From assembly GCA_016178705.1 (NCBI GenBank), contig JACOST010000009.1, positions 248,001 to 312,000 of the forward strand: DNA of 64,000 bases. Direction: 5' to 3'. Position 1 is the first letter of the stretch, and every line of letters begins with the position of its first letter. The translations under genes were made by a program, and so were the position numbers. Below the pieces are notes generated by a model that worked only from the letters and a program-made list of their open reading frames with translations, made no database searches and was not told the origin of the DNA. The DNA comes from Deltaproteobacteria bacterium (GTDB lineage Bacteria; Desulfobacterota; Binatia; HRBIN30; JACQVA1). Below are positions 61,313 to 64,000 of this stretch, piece by piece.

Positions 61313-64000
61313 CTACTCGCTCTCGGGCCGCAACAGACCGTGTCGTGCCTCCACATCCGTGCGTGACGATGTCGACTCGCGCGTCGGTGGACCTGGCGGC
61401 GTATCGGTCACCGTGTACAGCTCGCCGTTGCGCAGATACATGCGCTGCATCTCTTCGCGATTGAATGGACGGGCACCGAGGCGATTGAAGACGGCGATCT
61501 GGTTGCCGCTCTCGTCGACGGCGCGGTCGCGGTCGGTGCCTTTCGACAACGCCAGCGCGGGGCCGCGCGTGGGATAGTTCGCGATCAGTCGCGGCGATGG
61601 TAGCGGGCTGAAGCCGTAGTTGCCCGGCGTGGTCTCTGGTGACGTGAGCTGGAGCACCCGCAATCCGTTGCGGCCGTCGGCGACGTAGGCGAACAGACTC
61701 ACGTTGGTCATGCCGATCTTCACGTCGCGCGCGTCGTTGATCGCACCGCCGCCGTCGTAACGGGTCGCGATGACGGGATGCTCCGGGCGCTCGACGTCGA
61801 TGATCACCAGGCCGTCATGTCCCGCAGCAACGTAGGCGTAGGTGCGCCCGACGTAGATGCCGCGCGCGTCAGCGAGCGGAACAACCGCGCCGTCGACGAC
61901 TCGCGGCGACTCGGGGTGGGTCACGTCGAGCACCTTCATGCCTTCGGCATCGGTCACGAACGCGTAGCGGAACTGCACCGCCAAGGCGCGTGGCTTCATG
62001 ATCGCCGGCGCGCCGACGGTCGCCACGATCCGCGGCTGTAACGGATCGTCGATGCTCACGACCACGACGCCGCGATCGCACAGAACATACGCATACGTAC
62101 CGGCGATCGTGACGTTGACGGCGCCGCGCAGGGCATTGTCTGGATTGAAGGTGACCGCGCGTTCAAGGAAGTTGTTGTCGGGATTGCCGTCGAGCAGCGT
62201 GGCGGCGTTCACCAGGATCAGCCCCTCCTCGCGATCGGCGACGTAGAGATAGGCGTAGAGTGGATGGATTGGCTGCTCCTGATTGTCGGGATTGCGCGCG
62301 CGAGCGGGATCAACCGCCACGGTCGCCGGCGCAGCCACGGCGGTCGCGTACTTCGTGCGCACATACAATCGCTGGCCCAGCGGCGACACGGGTGCGGTGA
62401 CGATGCGTTCGGAGAATCCTTTGTTGTCGATGTTCGCGACGTCGTACACGCGCAGGCCGCCGGTGCCGTTGGCGGTGTAGAGATACTCGCCACGCAATTG
62501 CAAGCTGAGCACTTCGTCGCGCCCCTGCCAGCCGAGCAGATTGAGAACGTCGTTGCCGGGATGCTCGTACGCTTCGGCGAGCACGCGACCCCGGGCTTCG
62601 TGATCGCGATAGTGCGCCGGATACGCGAGGCGATGCAGATCGCTGCCGATGACCGCTTGCGGTTCGTCACGCTCGCTCACCACCACCGCATCGAGCCCCT
62701 CTTTGCCTTGCGCGACGTAGACGTAGCGGCCCAGGAAGTTGACGAAATTACTGCCCTGCAGCAGCAACTGCGCCATGATCGCGTTGTTGTCGCCCGCGGC
62801 CGAGACGTGGCAGTCGGTACACGTCTTCGTTTCGGTGGCGCGCACCGTGTGTGGAACGTGCGGGCTGAACGCGTGGCCGCTGAATCCCTCGGCCGAGACG
62901 GTCTGCTGCTGCGAGTAGACCCACTCGCGATTCTGGTTCTGTGAACCGACCAACACCGCGCACGCGGAGCGCACGGGCGCGACCCGATGCCCGGTGGCAG
63001 CACCGTCGATGCCGAGCATGTAGACGTCGTCGCGAATCGTTTGGAAGTCGTACGACGTCCAATTGCGCGTAGTCTCGCCCTCGTTGTGCAACATCTCGCG
63101 GCGTTGGTTCGCGCGCATCGGCAGATGGCATCCGAAGCAGCTCGCCATCCACGACGAGTGGCACGTGAAACAAGCGATCTGCCTGTCCGCGTGCGCCAAC
63201 TCGGCGTCGGCTACCGGTGCGCCCCAAGTGACGCCGTCTCGCCGCATCGTCTTCGCCACGCGCGACCGTTCGCTCTGTTGCGGATGCGCGGCCGCCCATG
63301 CGGAAGTTGGATCGATGGTGTCGCGCACTTGCACGACTTCCCACTCGACGCCTTCGCTGACCATCGAGCGCTGGATGAGCGAGTCACCGCGCCACTGGAA
63401 GCGGCGCTGGCCAAAGGGTGTCTTCAACGCGCTCAGATCGCGCCCGCCGCTCTGCGCCGCTGGGCCGGAGGTCGTCAGCGCCGCGCGCTCGCGAATCGTC
63501 CCGTGGCAATCGATGCAGGTTATCTCAACCGCCGCGCGTGTTTCGCCGTAGAGCGCACCGTTGCCGTGCACGTCGCCGTCGAAGTGGCAGTCGATGCAGT
63601 GCATACCCTTTTCGAGATGAATGTCTTGCAGGTGAACCGCTTTGCGGAAGCGATCGGGATCATCGGCAGCGACCGCGTTGCCGCCGGCATCGAGCAAGGT
63701 GCCGTGTCGATCTTTCTTGAAGACCTTCCGGAACACCCAGCCGTGGCCGTTGAAGTCACCGAACTGCGTGCGCTGCAATTGCGGATTGAGGGCGGCGACA
63801 TCATCGAGGAAGTCCGGATCGCCCCACCGACCGCGCAGGTTCGCCGCCTCAGGATTCGCTTGCAGGCGCTGCGACTCTTCTCTCGAACTCAACGCGGGAG
63901 GCTCGGGCGGATACATCAGCTTGCCATCGGTCTCGTTGTCCCACCACGTGTAGCCGAGGTACGTGTTCGTCACCGTCGTGCCGGGATGCACGTGGCACAC
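61313..64000 (-). CDS. Multihaem cytochrome fused to LVIVD-repeat propeller, 5' end beyond the window
   Basis: At least 895 residues are visible and the start lies beyond the right edge; the first visible residues (VCHVHPG) may be the end of another haem site. Complete CxxCH motifs begin at visible residues 135, 162, 277, 288 and 394. The C-terminal half (about 405-840) has repeats of LVIVD type such as [15 protein letters not shown] and [15 protein letters not shown], a beta-propeller. A haem domain joined to a propeller suggests a surface or periplasmic redox protein. Convergent with the c554-like gene. Confidence 0.88.
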   Translation of the reverse strand: MCHVHPGTTVTNTYLGYTWWDNETDGKLMYPPEPPALSSREESQRLQANPEAANLRGRWGDPDFLDDVAALNPQLQRTQFGDFNGHGWVFRKVFKKDRHGTLLDAGGNAVAADDPDRFRKAVHLQDIHLEKGMHCIDCHFDGDVHGNGALYGETRAAVEITCIDCHGTIRERAALTTSGPAAQSGGRDLSALKTPFGQRRFQWRGDSLIQRSMVSEGVEWEVVQVRDTIDPTSAWAAAHPQQSERSRVAKTMRRDGVTWGAPVADAELAHADRQIACFTCHSSWMASCFGCHLPMRANQRREMLHNEGETTRNWTSYDFQTIRDDVYMLGIDGAATGHRVAPVRSACAVLVGSQNQNREWVYSQQQTVSAEGFSGHAFSPHVPHTVRATETKTCTDCHVSAAGDNNAIMAQLLLQGSNFVNFLGRYVYVAQGKEGLDAVVVSERDEPQAVIGSDLHRLAYPAHYRDHEARGRVLAEAYEHPGNDVLNLLGWQGRDEVLSLQLRGEYLYTANGTGGLRVYDVANIDNKGFSERIVTAPVSPLGQRLYVRTKYATAVAAPATVAVDPARARNPDNQEQPIHPLYAYLYVADREEGLILVNAATLLDGNPDNNFLERAVTFNPDNALRGAVNVTIAGTYAYVLCDRGVVVVSIDDPLQPRIVATVGAPAIMKPRALAVQFRYAFVTDAEGMKVLDVTHPESPRVVDGAVVPLADARGIYVGRTYAYVAAGHDGLVIIDVERPEHPVIATRYDGGGAINDARDVKIGMTNVSLFAYVADGRNGLRVLQLTSPETTPGNYGFSPLPSPRLIANYPTRGPALALSKGTDRDRAVDESGNQIAVFNRLGARPFNREEMQRMYLRNGELYTVTDTPPGPPTRESTSSRTDVEARHGLLRPESE

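Overview
The window is 64 kb of GC-rich bacterial chromosome. The gene mix suggests an uncultivated lineage near Candidatus Binatota or the old 'Deltaproteobacteria': an F420-type (LLM) oxidoreductase, a wax-ester-synthase homologue, acyl-CoA enzymes, multihaem cytochromes, dockerin-like secreted proteins with Thr/Pro linkers, and many short interspersed palindromic repeats. This is an inference from gene content; no rRNA or tRNA gene was seen to anchor it.

Layout. 1-3.1 kb: two secreted proteins, one with about 450 residues of Thr/Ser/Pro repeats behind a dockerin-like domain. 3.3-5.8 kb: an LLM oxidoreductase facing a WS/DGAT acyltransferase. 5.9-14.6 kb: a long leftward housekeeping run (htpX, a DUF1844 gene, an HtrA protease, a class A PBP, a TPR lipoprotein, tsaD, rsmA, mutM). 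14.7-22.4 kb: a histidine kinase, an oligopeptide-type ABC importer lacking ATPases, a LysM lytic transglycosylase and an NtrC-type regulator. 22.5-24.3 kb: more dockerin/cohesin-like secreted proteins. 24.4-28.3 kb: an SDR, a cupin and RNase R.

28.3-33.9 kb is an accessory island. A fragment resembling the start of formate-tetrahydrofolate ligase abuts a tightly packed four-gene operon: GHKL ATPase, unknown Rossmann-like protein, DNA cytosine-5 methyltransferase and Vsr endonuclease. A DUF2442 gene, an intact ORF6N gene and a frameshifted ORF6N pseudogene follow. The operon is the best candidate here for an unusual restriction/defence system.

34-49 kb is mostly acyl-CoA and one-carbon metabolism: enoyl-CoA hydratase, a SAM methyltransferase, a ferritin-like protein, an ABC1 kinase-like protein, a three-gene 3-methylcrotonyl-CoA-carboxylase-like complex, a formyl-THF hydrolase-like protein, N-formylglutamate amidohydrolase, dienelactone hydrolase, an IclR regulator, an SDR and oligopeptidase F. 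49-57 kb: two differently built membrane class III cyclases flank a LarA-type racemase, followed by a stand-alone 5'-3' exonuclease and a flippase-like membrane protein. 57.5-64 kb is a multihaem cytochrome locus: a decahaem protein, a His-rich membrane protein, a tetrahaem c554-like protein, and a large haem plus LVIVD-repeat propeller protein that runs off the right edge.

Short palindromic repeats fill many intergenic gaps. In at least two places they are read through as protein.
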